This document shows, piece after piece, positions 15,506 through 24,569 of a stretch of 64,000 nucleotides of DNA. The notes under the pieces are model-generated. The model worked only from the letters and a program-made list of their open reading frames with translations, was not told the origin of the DNA and did no database searches. Position 1 is the first letter of the stretch; each line of letters starts with the position of its first letter. The position numbers and the translations under genes were made by a program. Origin of the DNA: Marmoricola sp963742815 (lineage in GTDB: Bacteria > Actinomycetota > Actinomycetes > Propionibacteriales > Nocardioidaceae); assembly GCA_963742815.1 (NCBI GenBank), contig CAVUNJ010000013.1, forward strand, positions 89,589 to 153,588, read 5' to 3'.

Positions 15506-18198
15506 CCACGACTCCTCCTCGACGCGGCGGGTCCGGCTTCTTGCGTGCCTGGCGGGTGCCGTTGCGGATCGCCCGGCGCGAGGCCATGCGGTACCGCGGG
15601 CGGAGCATCCTCGTCCTGGTGATGATCGCCCTGCCCGTACTCGCGGTGACGGCGGCCGACGTCGTGATGCACACGCAGGACGTCCGAGGCCTCGAGTCCA
15701 TCGACCGGCGAATGGGCTCCGCGGCCGCCCGGGTCACCGTCCAGGAGGGCTACGGGCCGGTCCTGCAGAGGCCGGACCCCGAGGAGGGCATGACGATGGG
15801 CGGCGACGCGGTCCCGACGCTCACGGCCGCCGACGTGACCGAGACCCTCGGAGGGGGTGCCCGCCTGGTCGAGCGGCGCCAAGGTGAAGTCCGCGTGGTC
15901 TCCGAGCTGGGCGTGGCCTCCGCGGATGCGACCGAGCTCGACCTCAGCGACCCTGTTGCCGCCGGGTTGTTCGACCTGACCATCGGACGGCTGCCTCAGT
16001 CCACTGACGAGGTCGTCGTCAACCAGGCGCTCTCGGAGAAGGGGTACGCCGTCGGTGACCGGATCGAGCTCGCTGACGACGGCACGCACTCACCGGTGAT
16101 CGTCGGCATCGCCGAGTCCACGACCGTGCGCGACTACCCACTCGTCGCGGGCAGGCTGGGCAGTCTGGGACTGCCCTCTGAAGGAACCACGAGCTGGCTC
16201 GTCGAGAGTGGCGCGGTGACCTGGGACGACGTACGGCGGCTCAACGCGGGGGGAGCCACCGTGCTGTCGAGGGCGGTGCTGCTCGACCCGCCACCCAGCT
16301 CGGCGGTTCCGGAAGAGGTGCCCTCCTCACGCGGCGAGATGGGACGGACCACACTCGCCGTGGCCGTCCTCGTGGTGGTGATGGCCCTCATCGAGGTGGT
16401 CCTCCTGGCAGGGCCCGCGTTCGCCGTGGGGGCGCGCCGGCAAGCGCGCAGCCTCGCTCTGCTCGCGGCCACGGGCGGGACTCCTCAGCAGACTCGGCGC
16501 GTGGTGCTCGCCAGTGCCCTGGTCCTCGGCGTGACGGCGGCGTTGCTCGGCGTCGCACTGGGCATCGGGCTCGCGTTCCTGGTTCTGCCGCTGGTCCAGA
16601 GCTTCTCGAGCGCCTGGCTGGGGCCGTTCGAGGTCCCATGGCTGCAGCTCGCAGGAGTCGCCGCGTTCGGTGTCGCGAGCGCGTTCCTCGCTGCGATCGT
16701 CCCCGCGAGGATCGCCGCTCGACAAGACGTCGTTGCGGTGCTGGCCGGGCGCAGGGGCGACCAAGCACCGTCGGTGCGCTCGCCCCTTGTCGGAGCCGTC
16801 CTGATGGGGTGCGGCGTGGCGGGCGCTGTTCTCGGGGCGAGGTCACCTTCCGGCGAGCTCTTCATCGCGGGATCGGCAATCCTCTCCGTCCTGGGCATGA
16901 TCCTGCTCATTCCGGTGTTGCTCGCCGGGCTCTCGCGAGTCTCGGGTCACCTGCCGCTGACCCTGCGGTACGCCGCGCGGGACGCGGCGCGGCACCGGAC
17001 GCGGACGGTCCCCGCGGTTGCCGCCGTGGCGGCGACCGTCGCCGGCGTCGTTGCACTGGGCATCGGAGTCTTTAGCGACGCCTACCAGAACGAGGTGACG
17101 TACGAGCCCTCGACGACCCCGGGGGTCGGCACGTTGACCAGCTACGGCGTCGTCGACCAGGACTGGTCCGCATTACGCACGCTCGTGGCACGAGAGGTGC
17201 CCGAGGCCACCCTGACTGCCGTGCGTGGGATGCCGTCGGACACCAAGGACGGCACCTCCAGGATTGTCCAGATCATGTTGCCAGGTGCGCAGGAACCGTT
17301 GCTCTCGAACTACGGGACGACGCTCGGCTCGGACGTGCTGGTCAGCGACGACACGCTGCCTCCTGGCCTGATCGGGATCGCGGCGGACGACCGGGCGCGG
17401 GCCAGTGCGGCCCTGCGAGCCAAGGGCCTGGTCGCGTTCACCACGTCACCGGTTCCCTCCGGGAGCGACCGGGTCCGCGTCAATGTGCAGAGCTACGAAG
17501 AGGACGGCGACGGCTCTCCGGCCAAGGAGCAGGAGAGCACCGTCCCCGCCACGATCATCCGTCTGGAGGGCGGCTCCGCGTCAGGACCACAGGCCATCGC
17601 TTCGAGCGCAGCTGCCAGGTCCATCGGCATCCCGATCGGACAGGTGGGCCTGGTCGTAGGTGGAGCCGACATCTCCAAGTCTGTCGAGGAGGCGATCTCC
17701 GAGGGCGTGGCTGCGATCTCCGCGAACGCCTCTTTCGGGGTCGAGCGCGGCTACCAGGCGGAGGACGAGACCCGCATCATCGAGCTGATCCTCGCGGGTC
17801 TGGGCACGATCCTGATGCTCGGTGGAACCCTCACCGCCACCTTCCTCGCCCTCTCCGATGCCCGCCCGGACCTGGCCACACTCTCGGCGGTCGGCGCCTC
17901 ACCTCGCACCCGTCGCGGCGTGGCCGCGGCCTACGCGCTCGTCGTAGGTGTGGTGGGCGCAGCACTGGGTGCGGTGGTCGGCTTCATCCCGGGCATCGCG
18001 CTCGCCTACCCGCTGACCAGGATCACCGGTGCGGTCATCGAGGGCTCCGGGGCGGCCACGGCCTCACCCAGCGGTCCCTACATCGACGTGCCGTGGTTGC
18101 TGGTCCTCGGACTGGTCGTGCTGCTGCCGCTGCTCACTGCGGCCGTCGTCGGCCTGTCGGCGCGCTCACGGCTGCCGCTCGTGGCTCGAGTGGACTGA
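15502..18198 (+). CDS. ABC transporter permease, FtsX-like (duplicated domain)
   Basis: An 898-residue membrane protein starting with GTG 15502 (VTTTPPRRGG), which overlaps the ATPase stop; the frame is open further upstream but lies inside the ATPase gene. It has an N-terminal helix, a large extracytoplasmic domain, a three-helix FtsX block near residues 270-420, a further helix pair near 430-500, a second extracytoplasmic domain, and a final three-helix FtsX block (about 750-890). Duplicated FtsX domains are usual in actinobacterial MacB-like permeases. It completes the PadR-controlled exporter. Confidence 0.88.
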   Translation: MTTTPPRRGGSGFLRAWRVPLRIARREAMRYRGRSILVLVMIALPVLAVTAADVVMHTQDVRGLESIDRRMGSAAARVTVQEGYGPVLQRPDPEEGMTMGGDAVPTLTAADVTETLGGGARLVERRQGEVRVVSELGVASADATELDLSDPVAAGLFDLTIGRLPQSTDEVVVNQALSEKGYAVGDRIELADDGTHSPVIVGIAESTTVRDYPLVAGRLGSLGLPSEGTTSWLVESGAVTWDDVRRLNAGGATVLSRAVLLDPPPSSAVPEEVPSSRGEMGRTTLAVAVLVVVMALIEVVLLAGPAFAVGARRQARSLALLAATGGTPQQTRRVVLASALVLGVTAALLGVALGIGLAFLVLPLVQSFSSAWLGPFEVPWLQLAGVAAFGVASAFLAAIVPARIAARQDVVAVLAGRRGDQAPSVRSPLVGAVLMGCGVAGAVLGARSPSGELFIAGSAILSVLGMILLIPVLLAGLSRVSGHLPLTLRYAARDAARHRTRTVPAVAAVAATVAGVVALGIGVFSDAYQNEVTYEPSTTPGVGTLTSYGVVDQDWSALRTLVAREVPEATLTAVRGMPSDTKDGTSRIVQIMLPGAQEPLLSNYGTTLGSDVLVSDDTLPPGLIGIAADDRARASAALRAKGLVAFTTSPVPSGSDRVRVNVQSYEEDGDGSPAKEQESTVPATIIRLEGGSASGPQAIASSAAARSIGIPIGQVGLVVGGADISKSVEEAISEGVAAISANASFGVERGYQAEDETRIIELILAGLGTILMLGGTLTATFLALSDARPDLATLSAVGASPRTRRGVAAAYALVVGVVGAALGAVVGFIPGIALAYPLTRITGAVIEGSGAATASPSGPYIDVPWLLVLGLVVLLPLLTAAVVGLSARSRLPLVARVD

Positions 18199-18205
18199 GT
18201 CGCTG

Positions 18206-19087
18206 TCAGAGCTCGGAGATGGAGAGCACCTCGAAGCCGGGCAACGGGCTCAACCGCTCCACGCTGCAGGTCAGCTGCGCCTCGCCGCCTGTGAGCTTGC
18301 GGACCGTGACCGCCCACTCGACGCCGTCGCGCAGGAACACGCTGGTGGGCCCGCGCCGACGCGTCAGCTGGACCGCGTCGAGGCGATCCTCCTCGAGGTG
18401 ACGGCGCAGCGCGATCTCGGCGTACTGCACCGGCATGGGGTACGACGACCGGCCCCGCAGGCGCTCGATGTCCACCCGCCCCTCCTCGTGCCTGAAGGCG
18501 ACCTGGCTGGCAGTCCCGGGGTCCATGCGGCCGTAGTAGAGCCCGTCGGGCAACACGATCATGTTGGCGGCGAACCGGTCACCGCCCATGTGCGAGATCT
18601 CCCAGGTCTCTGCCGGGTGCGAGGCCGTCAGCGCTGCAGCCACGGGCCGGCCCTTCTCGGCACAGCAGGCGTCGTGCCGACCATGCGTGCAGACACAGAA
18701 CAGCGGCCCTTCGATCCGGGTCCAGTCCGGTGCCTCGCCACGAGCGATGCCATGGAGATCGATCGCTGTCAGCTGCTCGGGATCCTCGTAGTCGGACGCG
18801 AGCAGGAGGCCGCGCGCAGGAAGTGCCAGGAACACTCGGTACTGCGGGCTGCGGTGGGCCCGGTGGTGGCGCCGTGCCAACAGGACCTTGATGTTCTTGT
18901 GCGACGTCAGGTGGGCCTTGACCGAGCCCGGCAGCCGGCTGTCCTGCGGGGCGCTGGCACCCCATGGTCCCTGGTGCTCGACCAGCAGGAACGCGGCCAC
19001 ATAGGTGGCGGTACCGGCAAGGTCCTCGAGTCGCCGTTGGGCGGCCACGGAGCAGCGGAACTCGCCACCCGTCGCACGACCCGTCAT
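18206..19087 (-). CDS. Sucrase/ferredoxin-like (thioredoxin-fold [2Fe-2S]) protein
   Basis: A 293-residue protein of the Suc_Fer-like family. Cysteines C131, C133, C141 and C142 occur in CVCTHGRHDACC, followed by HMGGDRFAAN at 166-175, the two hallmark motifs; the fold is related to thioredoxin-like ferredoxins that bind a [2Fe-2S] cluster. It lies 5 bp after the JmjC gene on the same strand, suggesting that it is co-expressed with, and may supply electrons to, that non-haem iron oxygenase. The redox role is inferred; JmjC enzymes normally need only 2-oxoglutarate and iron. Confidence 0.8.
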   Translation of the reverse strand: MTGRATGGEFRCSVAAQRRLEDLAGTATYVAAFLLVEHQGPWGASAPQDSRLPGSVKAHLTSHKNIKVLLARRHHRAHRSPQYRVFLALPARGLLLASDYEDPEQLTAIDLHGIARGEAPDWTRIEGPLFCVCTHGRHDACCAEKGRPVAAALTASHPAETWEISHMGGDRFAANMIVLPDGLYYGRMDPGTASQVAFRHEEGRVDIERLRGRSSYPMPVQYAEIALRRHLEEDRLDAVQLTRRRGPTSVFLRDGVEWAVTVRKLTGGEAQLTCSVERLSPLPGFEVLSISEL

Positions 19088-19092
19088 CGCGG

Positions 19093-20232
19093 TCAGCGTA
19101 CGACCTCGAGCAGACCCTCACGGATCAGCCGCCGGGCCAGCACGAGCGCGGACTCGGGGTCCAGGCCCAGGTCCTCCGGTGTGAACACCTCCAGGCTGCG
19201 GGCCTTCTCTACCGCCTCGGTGATCCGGGCCGGAACGGTCAGCCGCCGGTCACCCAGGAAGAGATGGAGCCGCTCGCCGTCAGGGCGCAGGACGCACGCC
19301 TTGCCCGGGCGACGCCGAAGGGCGGTGTCGCCACTGACCCGGTCGAGGTGCATGCGGTCAACCATGGCGCCCCGCAGGCCGGTGTTGCGGTGCTCGAGGA
19401 ACGCGCGGGTCTGCGCGTCGGCGACCGCGGCGGCGTCGGTCCCCGACAGCGCCTCACCGAGGGCGTGCAGCCGGTCCTCGAGGCCTTCGGCAAGTCGTCC
19501 GGGGTCGTCGAGGTACCCGGCCGGCAGGTGGGCGTCGGCCCCGATGCCGTCCATGGCCTCGCGCACTGCCCGGTCCAGCAGCGTGCGCCACGTGAGCTGG
19601 TTGATGCCGATCGTCACGTGCAGGGACACGGTGTCCTGCGCCCTTGCGGCGTGCGGAGTGCCATTGGGCAGGTACATGCTCAGACCCGGCTCGAGAAGGA
19701 CCTCGCGGGCGCCGGACTCACTCTCGCTCGGCGCGGGGTGCACCTCCCAGAGCTTGGAGCCGTGGGTCTGGAAGACGAAGACGTCGTGGGTGTCGCTGTG
19801 CACAGCGAAGCCCTGCGAACCCGGCGGGGTCAGGTAGGCGTTGGCCTGGCACGGGTGACCGAGGGCGAGCTCGAGCTCGGCGATCAGCCGGGACAGAGGG
19901 GGCCAGTAGCGATGCAGCCCCTGGAGTACGACGGTGGCACCGCCCTCGAACAGGTCGATCACCTTGCGAGCGTCGACCAGGCCGGTCAACGGCTGACCGG
20001 CCAGCGTGGCGCCGCTGCGGGTGTAATCAGACGCAGCCAGGACCGACCCGTTCCGCGCGAGGCGCACCGCCGGGGTGCGGATCGCCGTCGAGGTCAGCAG
20101 GTGGTCGACGTCGTCGAAGGAGAGCAGTCCGACCAGGTCAGCCGGATCGGCCTTGTGCAGGTGAACGTGGGACGCCCAGACCTTCTCGACGAAGTTCTGG
20201 GCGTCCCCGCTCAGCAGTTCGAGCGCATCCAC
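19093..20232 (-). CDS. JmjC/cupin-4 domain oxygenase, candidate Asp-repeat hydroxylase
   Basis: A 379-residue Fe(II)/2-oxoglutarate oxygenase of the bacterial JmjC group. The metal triad appears as H145-x-D147 (GFAVHSDTHDVFVFQ) and H194 (YLPNGTPHAA); Lys160 in HGSKLWEV is a candidate 2-oxoglutarate ligand. The C-terminal half contains a helical and winged-helix-like region, as in ribosomal oxygenases. The GTG start follows the TAA stop of the Asp-rich repeat gene with no gap, so translation is coupled. Relatives hydroxylate ribosomal protein residues; here the immediate neighbour suggests the repeat peptide as substrate, which is an inference. Confidence 0.82.
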   Translation of the reverse strand: MDALELLSGDAQNFVEKVWASHVHLHKADPADLVGLLSFDDVDHLLTSTAIRTPAVRLARNGSVLAASDYTRSGATLAGQPLTGLVDARKVIDLFEGGATVVLQGLHRYWPPLSRLIAELELALGHPCQANAYLTPPGSQGFAVHSDTHDVFVFQTHGSKLWEVHPAPSESESGAREVLLEPGLSMYLPNGTPHAARAQDTVSLHVTIGINQLTWRTLLDRAVREAMDGIGADAHLPAGYLDDPGRLAEGLEDRLHALGEALSGTDAAAVADAQTRAFLEHRNTGLRGAMVDRMHLDRVSGDTALRRRPGKACVLRPDGERLHLFLGDRRLTVPARITEAVEKARSLEVFTPEDLGLDPESALVLARRLIREGLLEVVR

Positions 20233-20505
20233 TTAACCGTCGGTGCCGTCGGTGCCGTCAGCGTCGGTGCCGTCGGCGTCCGAGGAGTCACCGTCAGTGC
20301 CATCGGCATCGGTGCCGTCAGCGTCGGTGCCGTCAGCGTCGGTGCCGTCGGCGTCGGTGCCGTCAGCGTCGGTGGAGTCGCCGTCGGCGCTGTCGGTGGA
20401 GTCACCGTCAGTGCCATCGGCGTCGCCGCCCGGGACCGCGTCCGCGCCACCTGCAGTGGTGTCCATCTCGTCGTCGCCGAGGGGCTCGTCCGGAGTCGTC
20501 GTCAT
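20233..20505 (-). CDS. Asp-rich ADGTD-repeat peptide, putative JmjC substrate
   Basis: A 90-residue protein starting at ATG 20505 with a strong AGGAGG site 7 bp upstream. Residues 1-27 are a non-repetitive acidic leader ending in VPGG. The rest is almost only Asp, Ala, Gly, Thr and Ser, including five consecutive ADGTD pentamers (47-71) and further degenerate copies (GDSTD, GDSSD, GTDG). There is no Lys or Arg. DxDG spacing resembles calcium-binding loops. The leader-plus-core layout with a flush downstream oxygenase resembles a ribosomally made, modified peptide. No signal peptide is evident. Confidence 0.7.
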   Translation of the reverse strand: MTTTPDEPLGDDEMDTTAGGADAVPGGDADGTDGDSTDSADGDSTDADGTDADGTDADGTDADGTDADGTDGDSSDADGTDADGTDGTDG

Positions 20506-20606
20506 CTGCTGCCTCCTGTGTGATCGTCCGACGCACGGCGCGTCGTACGCCTTCTCGTTCCCGATACTGCCGAATCGAACCGGAGCACTCCAGACCGGGG
20601 TCGGCA

Positions 20607-20638
20607 GGCGGGCAGGACCGAACGGTCACCCGCCCGCC
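20607..20638 (-). terminator. Hairpin downstream of the APC permease
   Basis: GGCGGGC (20607-20613) pairs perfectly with GCCCGCC (20632-20638), and an inner ACCG/CGGT pair extends the stem. It lies 24 bp past the permease stop, between it and the Asp-rich peptide gene. No U-tract follows on the minus strand, so it may be a processing or GC-hairpin terminator. Confidence 0.5.
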
Positions 20639-20662
20639 AGGACCCGTGGTGACGCCCGAGCC

Positions 20663-22261
20663 TCAGCCCTCGTCGAAGGCCTTGACGACTTCCTCGTCGA
20701 TCGTGTGCTTCGGGCCGGTGAACCAGTGCTTGGCAGAGACGTTCCACCAGATCGTCAGCAGCAGCAGGGCACCGACGGTGACGATCGGTGCGTAGTTCAC
20801 GAACTTCCACGAGAAGTCGTCGCTGAACGGAACGGCGCCCGGCACGAACGGCATCATCAGGAAGATCGAGACCACGACGATCTCGATGACCGCGACGAGG
20901 TTCATCCACTTGTACTTCGCGCCGTTGTTCCATGAGCCCGGCTCGAACCGGTCACCCATCCGCCAGCGCAGCCAGATCGGGACGGCGAAGGCGAGGTACA
21001 GGCCGATGACCGCGATCGACGTGACCGCGAAGAACGCCACGGGAATGATCAGCGGCGCGTCCTCGGTGCCGACGTTGACCTCGACCAGGGCAGGGAGCGT
21101 GACGACGGCGGCGCTGACGGCAACCATGACTACGGCGTTCACCGGCACTCGCTTGGCGCTGAGCTTCTTCAGTGTCTCCGAGCCAGGGATGGCGCCGTCG
21201 CGGCTGAACGCGAAGGTCATCCTGGAAGCCGACGTCATGCATGAGGTCGCGCAGAAGAACTGCGCCGACGCGGAGATGAACAGCACGACCGTGGCCCAGT
21301 TCGACCCCAGCGCCTGGTTGAAGATGAAGGCGACGCCGCCGGCTCCCACCCCCGCGTTGTCCGGGTTGCCGTCAGCGCCGTTCGGGACGGCGAAGACCAC
21401 ACACAGCAGCAGGATGTAGCCGCCCACCACGGAGTAGAAGATCGACTGCCAGATGCCCTTCGCCGCAGCCTTGGACGCCGACGCGGTCTCCTCGGACAAG
21501 TGGGCGCACGCATCGAAACCGGTGATCGTGTACTGCGTCAGCAGGAACCCGAACGGCACGATCGCGAACCAGAAGGCGAAGTTGGTGGTGTCGCCGTCGG
21601 CGAACCCCGAGTTGTTGAACCGCTCGGTGAACACGTAGCTGAACGACTGGTGCTGGTCGGGGACGACCAGCAGGATCAGCACGATCGCGGTCGCACCGAC
21701 GACGTGCCACCACACCGAGACGTTGTTCATGACTGCCATCAGGTGACTGCTGAAGATGTTCAACACAGCCGCCAGCGCCAGCACGACCACGAAGATGAAG
21801 AAGACGCGCGTGAGTGAGTAGTCCTCGGCGTAGCCGTCCGAGAAGGTGCTCAGGGTCAGGTCGATGAAGGTCGCACACCCGTAGGACACACCAGCCGTGA
21901 CGGCGACCAGGCCGATCAGGTTCAGCCAGCCGGTGAAGAATCCGGCTGCCGGGCCGCCCAGCTTCGAAGCCCACCAGTAGATGCCGCCGGACGTGGGGTA
22001 CGCCGAGACCAGCTCGGACATGGTGAAACCGATGATCAGGATGAAGACTCCGAGGATCGGCCACGACCACGAGATCGAGATCGGACCGCCGTTGTTCCAG
22101 CCGGCACCGAAGTTGGTGAAGCAGCCGGCGAGGATCGAGATGATGGAGAACGAGATGGCGAAGTTGGAGAACCCGGACCAGCTGCGGTTCAGGTCTTGGG
22201 AGTACCCGAGCTTCGCTAGCAGCTGCTCGTCTTCGTTGAGCTGGTCATCGGTCGTAGCCAT
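20663..22261 (-). CDS. APC superfamily amino acid/amine permease
   Basis: A 532-residue transporter with about twelve membrane helices; ATG 22261 has AGGAGG 7 bp upstream. Motifs include NLNRSWSGFSNFAISFSIIS at the N-terminus, SAYPTSGGIYWWASKLGGP in the helix 2-3 region and TGFDACAHLSEET in the middle, typical of the amino acid-choline transporter (ACT) branch that carries GABA, choline or amines. It is divergent from the GntR regulator that heads the gamma-glutamylation genes and is probably the uptake system for their amine substrate. Confidence 0.88.
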   Translation of the reverse strand: MATTDDQLNEDEQLLAKLGYSQDLNRSWSGFSNFAISFSIISILAGCFTNFGAGWNNGGPISISWSWPILGVFILIIGFTMSELVSAYPTSGGIYWWASKLGGPAAGFFTGWLNLIGLVAVTAGVSYGCATFIDLTLSTFSDGYAEDYSLTRVFFIFVVVLALAAVLNIFSSHLMAVMNNVSVWWHVVGATAIVLILLVVPDQHQSFSYVFTERFNNSGFADGDTTNFAFWFAIVPFGFLLTQYTITGFDACAHLSEETASASKAAAKGIWQSIFYSVVGGYILLLCVVFAVPNGADGNPDNAGVGAGGVAFIFNQALGSNWATVVLFISASAQFFCATSCMTSASRMTFAFSRDGAIPGSETLKKLSAKRVPVNAVVMVAVSAAVVTLPALVEVNVGTEDAPLIIPVAFFAVTSIAVIGLYLAFAVPIWLRWRMGDRFEPGSWNNGAKYKWMNLVAVIEIVVVSIFLMMPFVPGAVPFSDDFSWKFVNYAPIVTVGALLLLTIWWNVSAKHWFTGPKHTIDEEVVKAFDEG

Positions 22262-22298
22262 GGTGGGCCTCCTGGTTACTTCGACACGCTTGCGCATG

Positions 22299-22329
22299 AA
22301 CCTAGACCCGGTATCCGGCGGCGTCCATA
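22299..22329 (-). promoter_or_regulatory. Candidate promoter of the APC permease
   Basis: On the minus strand, TATGGA (22329-22324) and TAGGTT (22304-22299) are 19 bp apart; the -10-like box sits in GGTCTAGGTTCATGC. A near-identical arrangement, GGTCTAGGTTCCATGC with TATCCA upstream, precedes the other APC permease at 40270-40299. The shared sequence supports a functional promoter. Confidence 0.4.
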
Positions 22330-22360
22330 GGTTGGAAAGAAAAGGTTTGAGTCCAGACCA

Positions 22361-22390
22361 TTGACACATGGAGGGCTTGCCTCGAAGACT
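22361..22390 (+). promoter_or_regulatory. Candidate sigma-A promoter of the GntR gene
   Basis: TTGACA (22361-22366) is a consensus -35 box, followed after 18 bp by AAGACT (22385-22390). Transcription would start at about 22397, the GTG start of the regulator, implying a leaderless mRNA, which is common in actinobacteria. Confidence 0.45.
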
Positions 22391-22396
22391 GACCTG

Positions 22397-23137
22397 GTGA
22401 TGGCCGCCGCCGAACCCGACTCCGTCCTGTCCACGGAGGTTTTGCGTCCGGTGCGTGGCCATCACGCCTTCGAGGCCTGTGTCGGGCAGCTGGCCACGCT
22501 CATCCGCCTCGGTGTCTACCCCCGCGGCTCGACCCTGCCTCCTGAACGCGAGCTGGCGCAACGCCTCGCGGTCTCCCGAGCCACGTTGCGCGAGGCGATG
22601 GCCGCGATGCGACAGGCCGGCCTGGTCGAGACCACCAGAGGACGGGGCGGTGGCACGGTCGTCACGAAGCGGGCCGCCACACCGTCGGCGCGCGCCGCCT
22701 CCCGGCGTACGAACGCAACACGTGCGGACTGGGTCGACGCACTCGACTTCCGCCGCATCGTCGAGCCCGGCGCCGCTGCGCTGGCCGCCAGCGCGGTCCT
22801 CGACGAGTCCCAGCGTGACCGCCTCCGCTCCGCGCACGACTCCGTTTCCGAAGCACGCGGCCCTGCCATGCACCGCCAGGCAGACTCCCGGTTCCACCTC
22901 ACGATCGCAGCGCTCAGCGGCTCCTCGCGCGTCATCGAATCGGTCACGGCAGTGCAGTCCACGCTGCACGAGATGCTCAGCGCGATCCCGGTCCTCGACG
23001 CCAACATCGCCCACTCCGACATCCAGCACGCGAGGATCGTCCAGGCGATCCTGGGTGGCCGGGCCGACCGGGCGCGGCAGGTGATGGAGGAGCACTGCGA
23101 CGACACCGCTGCCCTGCTGCGGGGCCTGCTCGGATGA
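22397..23137 (+). CDS. GntR/FadR-family (FCD) transcriptional regulator
   Basis: A 246-residue regulator with an N-terminal winged helix (LPPERELAQRLAVSRATLRE) and a C-terminal FCD effector domain whose metal-binding residues probably include Asp and His in ADSRFHLTIAAL and the HSDIQHARIVQAI helix. GTG 22397 is preferred because the promoter-like boxes place the transcript start there; ATG 22400 is the alternative, and the frame is open back to 22361. It is divergent from the APC permease and 67 bp upstream of the gamma-glutamyl ligase gene, so it probably senses a pathway intermediate and controls both transcripts. Confidence 0.87.
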   Translation: MMAAAEPDSVLSTEVLRPVRGHHAFEACVGQLATLIRLGVYPRGSTLPPERELAQRLAVSRATLREAMAAMRQAGLVETTRGRGGGTVVTKRAATPSARAASRRTNATRADWVDALDFRRIVEPGAAALAASAVLDESQRDRLRSAHDSVSEARGPAMHRQADSRFHLTIAALSGSSRVIESVTAVQSTLHEMLSAIPVLDANIAHSDIQHARIVQAILGGRADRARQVMEEHCDDTAALLRGLLG

Positions 23138-23204
23138 CGCGACCACCAGAACCCTGCTCGAATGCACAGCGACGGATGACACACGCCACCCACGGGAGAG
23201 CACG

Positions 23205-24566
23205 ATGAGCACACCGAACGACCGCTACCTCACGCTTGACACCCTGCGCACGATGATCGAGGCCGACGAGGTCGACACGGTCGTGCTCGGTTTCACCGAC
23301 ATGCAGGGGCGGCTGCAGGGCAAGCGCCTGCATGGCCACTACTTTCTCGACGTCGCACTCGAGGCCGGGACCGAGGGCTGCAACTACCTGCTCGCCGTCG
23401 ACATCGACATGAACACCGTCGGCGGCTATGCGATCTCGTCGTGGGACCGCGGGTACGGCGACATGGAGTTCGTGCCTGACTGGGACACCCTGCGACTCGT
23501 CACGCACCTGCCGGCGACCGCGATGGTGCAGTGCGACCTGGTCTGGATGGACCACGAACCGGTGCTGCAGTCGCCGCGCACTGTCCTGAAGAAGCAGCTC
23601 GACCGGGTCGCCGCGATGGACATGGTGGCGCTGGCCGGCACGGAGCTGGAGTTCATCGTCTTCAACAACACCTACGAGGATGCCCACGACCGCCGGTGGC
23701 ACGGTCTCACCCCGGCCAACCAGTACAACGTCGACTACTCGCTGGTCGGGACCTCGCGCGTCGAGCCGTTGTTGCGCGACATCCGCAACCACATGTACGC
23801 CTCCGGAATGGACGTCGAGGGTGCCAAGGGCGAGTGCAACTTCGGGCAGCACGAGATCGGCTTCCTCTATGCCGACGCGCTGGTCACCGCCGACAACCAC
23901 AGTGTCTACAAGACCGGCGCCAAGGAGATCGCTTCATTGCACGGTCAGGCGCTGACGTTCATGTCGAAGTACGACGCGCGTGAGGGCAACTCGTGCCACA
24001 TCCACCTGTCCCTGCGCGGAGCAGACGGCACGGTCGTGTTCGGCGAGGGCACCGACCGCTCGCCGCTCTACGACCAGTTCGTGGCCGGCGTACTCGCGAC
24101 GATGGCGGACTTCACCCTGCTCTATGCCCCGAACATCAACTCCTACAAGCGGTTCGCCTCCGCCTCGTTCGCGCCGACGGCCGTCGCCTGGGGCACCGAC
24201 AACCGCACCTGCGCCGTGCGCCTGGTCGGCCACGGGCCCTCCGCGCGGATGGAGAACCGGCTGCCGGGCGGCGACGTCAACCCCTACCTGGCGCTAGCCG
24301 CGATGCTCGCCGGTGGGCTGCACGGGATCGAGAACGAGCTCGAGCTGGAGGACGAGCTGGTCGGGAACGCCTACGCCTCGGACAAGCCGCACGTGCCGCA
24401 CACCCTGCGCGCGGCACGCGAGAAGTTCGCCGCCTCTGACCTCGCCCGCGACGCCTTCGGGTCGGAGGTCGTGGACCACTACGTCAACATGGCCGACGTC
24501 GAGCTGGAGGCCTTCGATGCCGCCGTCACCGACTGGGAGCTTGCCCGAACCTTCGAAAGGATGTGA
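23205..24566 (+). CDS. Glutamine synthetase-like gamma-glutamylamine ligase (PuuA/GlnA4 type)
   Basis: A 453-residue member of the glutamine synthetase family, starting at ATG 23205 with GGGAGAG upstream. Features include VVLGFTDMQGRLQGKRL in the N-terminal domain, the metal-binding GTELEFIVF, GECNFGQHEIGF, the HIHLSL ATP/glutamate site, and GGDVNPYLALAAMLAGGLHG. The short N-terminal domain and pathway neighbours (aldehyde dehydrogenase, SDR, class I amidotransferase-like hydrolase) point to ligation of glutamate to an organic amine rather than ammonia assimilation. E. coli PuuA acts on putrescine; Streptomyces relatives act on polyamines or ethanolamine. Confidence 0.85.
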   Translation: MSTPNDRYLTLDTLRTMIEADEVDTVVLGFTDMQGRLQGKRLHGHYFLDVALEAGTEGCNYLLAVDIDMNTVGGYAISSWDRGYGDMEFVPDWDTLRLVTHLPATAMVQCDLVWMDHEPVLQSPRTVLKKQLDRVAAMDMVALAGTELEFIVFNNTYEDAHDRRWHGLTPANQYNVDYSLVGTSRVEPLLRDIRNHMYASGMDVEGAKGECNFGQHEIGFLYADALVTADNHSVYKTGAKEIASLHGQALTFMSKYDAREGNSCHIHLSLRGADGTVVFGEGTDRSPLYDQFVAGVLATMADFTLLYAPNINSYKRFASASFAPTAVAWGTDNRTCAVRLVGHGPSARMENRLPGGDVNPYLALAAMLAGGLHGIENELELEDELVGNAYASDKPHVPHTLRAAREKFAASDLARDAFGSEVVDHYVNMADVELEAFDAAVTDWELARTFERM

Positions 24567-24569
24567 CCA

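Noticed and set aside
20237..20420. Short-period DNA repeat considered as a non-coding minisatellite or CRISPR
   Set aside because: The 15-bp period is codon-phased, the frame has a strong ribosome site, and third-position changes keep the ADGTD pattern, so it is coding.
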